A stretch of DNA of 64,000 nucleotides from Thuidium tamariscinum (lineage: Eukaryota > Streptophyta > Bryopsida > Hypnales > Thuidiaceae). Below, in pieces: positions 61,349 through 64,000 of this stretch (positions are counted from its first letter, which is position 1; every line of letters starts with the position of its first letter). Location of the stretch: contig OX344752.2 of the NCBI GenBank assembly GCA_947034885.2, forward strand, positions 13,268,001 through 13,332,000, in the 5' to 3' direction. The notes beneath the pieces are model-generated. The model ran no database searches. It saw only the letters and a list, made by a program, of their open reading frames with translations, and had not been told where the DNA came from. The position numbers were made by a program, and so were the translations under genes.

Positions 61349-61572
61349 GAGGCCGGGGTGAACTGACCCCCTCGCTCGGCCACTTGGGAAAACGCTGGAA
61401 TTTTTTATTTTTTGCAAATTCTGAATTCATATTTGCAATCAGGGGTCCCTTGGTAGCTAGGAAGAGCGTGCAAGGTCAATTAGTTAAGTCCAAAATAGGG
61501 GGCTTTTTGTTTGAGGTGTCCCTCTGAAATTACTTGGAGTGGCTGAGTGAGGGGCCAGTTCACCCCGACCCT
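61349..61572. mobile_element. GGTGAACTGRCCCC-type MITE, copy 3
   Basis: Left end AGAGGCCGGGGTGAACTGAC; right end read inward AGGGTCGGGGTGAACTGGCC. The interior (CTGGAATTTTTTATTT, TTTGCAATCAG, CAAAATAGGGGGC) is closely similar to 14950-15192, so this is a well-preserved relative. It lies about 250 bases upstream of the putative TATA box of paralogue B. Confidence 0.8.
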
Positions 61573-63116
61573 ACACAGGCTATTTGGGAAGATTTTCTTC
61601 CTTTTTCAATGGATGGAATTGCTAAATTGTCACAAAATTTTGAGACAATTGAGTTATTTGTAAAGTCCCCCCCCACTTTGGGCATGACTTTTTTTGAAGT
61701 TGAGAAGGCAATTATAGTTGAAGTGTCAAACTTTTTTGCAAGATACCTATGTCACATGACTTCAAAAGTGGGGATCAAGCTTTTTTAGGCACCATTTTGA
61801 TGGAAAAATAAGTTTCATACCCACTTTTATTTTGACTTTTTTAACTCAACCGGCTTTTTCACAAAATTCATGGGTTTAAACCCCAGTTTAGGTACTTTAC
61901 GAATAACTCAAATATTGTTCTATCTTGAATGAAGAAATGAATCTCCACTAACCCACATACGTACCTATTTTATAGACTCTTTTCATACTAAGCTTAGCCT
62001 CTTTGGAAAATGGATGAGCCCTCTAATAAAGGGGTTTTCCCTTCATTTTTGTTTTAACACAAAAAGTTTGACATTAAAGTTCTAAAATATAGAAGTCTTA
62101 AAATACACAACAATTTGACACTTTTGGACACAAAGTAAAAAAAAATTCAATATTTTATAGTCCAAATTTTTTTTCAATATTTTCATGTCAAGATACATCA
62201 TGTAGCATATTGTTGAAAAGAGCATCAGTTAAAGAATTAGCATTCATTTTTTGGTCAAAAAGAATGTACAAAACAATGTAAAAAAAATCATCTTCATTTT
62301 GAAAATTCATAACTAATCTACAAAAATCAAATCAAATTTTATAAATAAAGTTAGGATTTGATTTGTAGATGTGTCAACACTTCCCATCATGGCATTTCAT
62401 TCAATTGTACTTAGTTTGGTGTTCATATTGCAATGCACCAAATAAAATTTACATTTACATATAAAGATTTTAAAACATACAAATTTTAATAAAAAGGTAA
62501 ATAGAATGTGAGATATTGATTTTGACAAGAAGAAAATAGAGAGATTTTGAAGTTTAATAATCCCAATCTCTCTATATAGGACAAGAATGCAAACAAAATT
62601 AGGGGTGGAAAGGGAAGATCTTCTACAATGCTTGGACTTTTTTGAACCAATGACTCCCACGGTATCAAAATTCATGATTTCCATCCGTGGTTCAAGGGTT
62701 AATCAATGCCCTGTGGCTTCGAAGATTTCGGCTGAGATTTGCTGCCTTGCGTTTCAAAGCACGATGTGAAAGAAACCCAGATCGGACCTTGGCAAACCCA
62801 AATGTTACACTGAAGAATGTATCCGGCCTTGCATGAATTAAGCAGTAGTGTTTTTCTGAAGTACCGGCATTGCTCAATTTACAGAGTTGCGTTCAAACGT
62901 TGAAAGTCAATTCGTTCACTACTGTTCCTTGCAATGTAATGTATGCTTAGGGATCTTTGTTAAGAAAATTCAAAGACACAGCCTCCACTGCGGCTCAATC
63001 ACTCTTCTTCTCAGGCTAACTTACTTCATACGCCGCAGGTTCCAATTCTCCATCAATGATTATCATCTTCAATCTCAACAATGAAATTTTTACTTGTGAC
63101 CGGAATCGAAATTCGA
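61573..63116 (-). other. Spacer and probable 3' UTR of paralogue A
   Basis: 61573-62640 is AT-rich with no gene. 62640-63116 is GC-richer and adjoins the stop codon of paralogue A, so it is probably its 3' UTR. Frames at 61534-61788 (+) and 62692-62877 (-) are unsupported. Confidence 0.45.
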
Positions 63117-64000
63117 TCAAGCGGGAGTTCTCGGACGATTGTTGGTAGTGAGGTTGTTCTTGATTCGGCGGAAGTAGTAGAGAGGATTGACATAGTTAAG
63201 CTTTGCTGCAGGCTTAGTCGCTGCAGGCCTTACTGACTTGGCCTTCTGTCCGTGAACATGCGAAATAGCTGTAGCCTTGCTCTTCCGCCATCGCAATTTG
63301 CCCATGGGATTGTACCTGCATTGCAATTAATTCAGAACCCAGACTTCAGCACAGCGATTTCGATGCATAACTCGGAATGCAAAGGTAACTTGATTGTCAT
63401 GTGCGAGTATTCAAGACTTGTATACGGAAACTTCTCACAAATTTTCAATTGCGTTTCTTTTGCCTAACACTGCGTTCTTTCGATGCTCTTTTCAGAGACT
63501 CTGTTTTTATATTGCGTGTTTTTCAATTCTGCTTTGAGATGCTCTGTGATTAAGCTGTAAGTACACATGCATAGATTGGAAAAAACACACGTTCAAATTG
63601 TTGCGAAATTAAAAATCGGTGGAGGAGAATACTCCTGCATTTTTTCAGAAATATGGGGCTTACCTGTGCCATCTCATGTTTGGTTTGGGAGGAGGAGGAG
63701 GAGTAACAGCAGCAGCAGCGACAACGGCATCAGCCTGCCTATCCATAGCTTTCCGAGAGCTTCCGAGATGCGACCATATGGAATACTCGCCCGGCAACTT
63801 GAGAATACGCTTGCATTGATCCATCTGGAAACGTAAATTGTTGGACCGTAAGTCTGGATTGATCTCTACGACTGTCTGAGTAAAATCTTCAGCAGCGATT
63901 ACAGCCTCTATGATTAGAAAATTGCGAAAAACTTGCGAAAGAATCTCGAGGTGGAGAGCTGGATTTCGTAAGGTGGTTCGGCAGTTTGCTTCGAATGTGG
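63117..64000 (-). CDS. Basic protein of unknown family, paralogue A (5' end beyond the window)
   Basis: Last exon 63315-63117 is preceded by an exon ending at 63664, joined through a split Arg codon (AG|G) with GT-AG borders. From a Met at 63824 the protein has 118 aa: a MDQCKRILKLPGEYSIWSHL segment, a run of four Ala and five Pro, then RYNPMGKLRWRKSK and, near the end, LNYVNPLYYFRRIKNNL, shared with the gene at 60228. Upstream of that Met the frame stays open to the window edge (58 further codons, including LEILSQVFRNFLIIEAVIAA and FTQTVVEINPDL), with amphipathic, protein-like content. The true start is therefore probably outside. A TTTCCAG lies just before the 63824 ATG, so a splice acceptor there is the alternative. 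Function unknown; a tandem or segmental duplication with paralogue B is likely. Confidence 0.65.

Noticed and set aside
1-64000. tRNA, rRNA, CRISPR arrays, bacterial operons or ribosome binding sites
   Set aside because: None seen; gene structure is eukaryotic with spliceosomal introns.

Overview
The window is nuclear DNA of a green plant. It is AT-rich, its genes have short exons split by GT-AG introns, and its coding exons are closest in content to land-plant families: a chloroplast PpiC/rhodanese protein, a UBC4/5/6-type E2 and a plant RNF170-like RING protein. I cannot name the species. A bryophyte or another non-flowering land plant is a guess. Exon structures below were assembled by hand; for the three recognised genes and both unknown paralogues every reading-frame phase closes.

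Genes, all on the minus strand: (1) a five-exon RNF170-like RING/DUF1232 membrane E3 ligase (10970-12725); (2) a six-exon ubiquitin-conjugating enzyme of the UBC4/5/6 (UBE2H) class (23504-25927); (3) an eight-exon STR12-like PpiC/rhodanese protein with a Ser-rich plastid transit peptide (54285-56850); (4) two small paralogous genes of unknown family (60228-60894, and 63117 to beyond the window end) sharing NPM and NYxNPLxYxRRI blocks. Genes 1 and 2 both belong to the ubiquitin system but lie about 11 kb apart and are not an operon.

The rest is mostly transposon-derived. The most notable element is a nearly complete but decayed piggyBac transposon (4601-10381). It is bounded by TTAA on both sides, has CCCCAAAA-type inverted ends, and carries a transposase pseudogene that still shows all three catalytic Asp positions and the Cys-rich tail. 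Three or four internally unrelated short elements (2503-3135, 20115-20759, 21444-21977, probably 28145-29068) also sit between TTAA sites and end in CCCCTAAA, so they look like piggyBac-type MITEs. A separate MITE family of about 730 bp with 4-bp target duplications has three complete copies; one has jumped into the piggyBac element and split a reading frame. CACTA-type elements (38205-40397, 34759-34986, and probably a 71-bp-armed palindrome at 14605-14762), a PIF/Harbinger transposase relic (32182-32564) and several other inverted-repeat families complete the picture.

Large tracts (16.1-19.1, 29.1-32.1, 32.6-34.7, 48.2-51.0 kb) are AT-rich with no gene I can support. I saw no rRNA, tRNA or CRISPR array.
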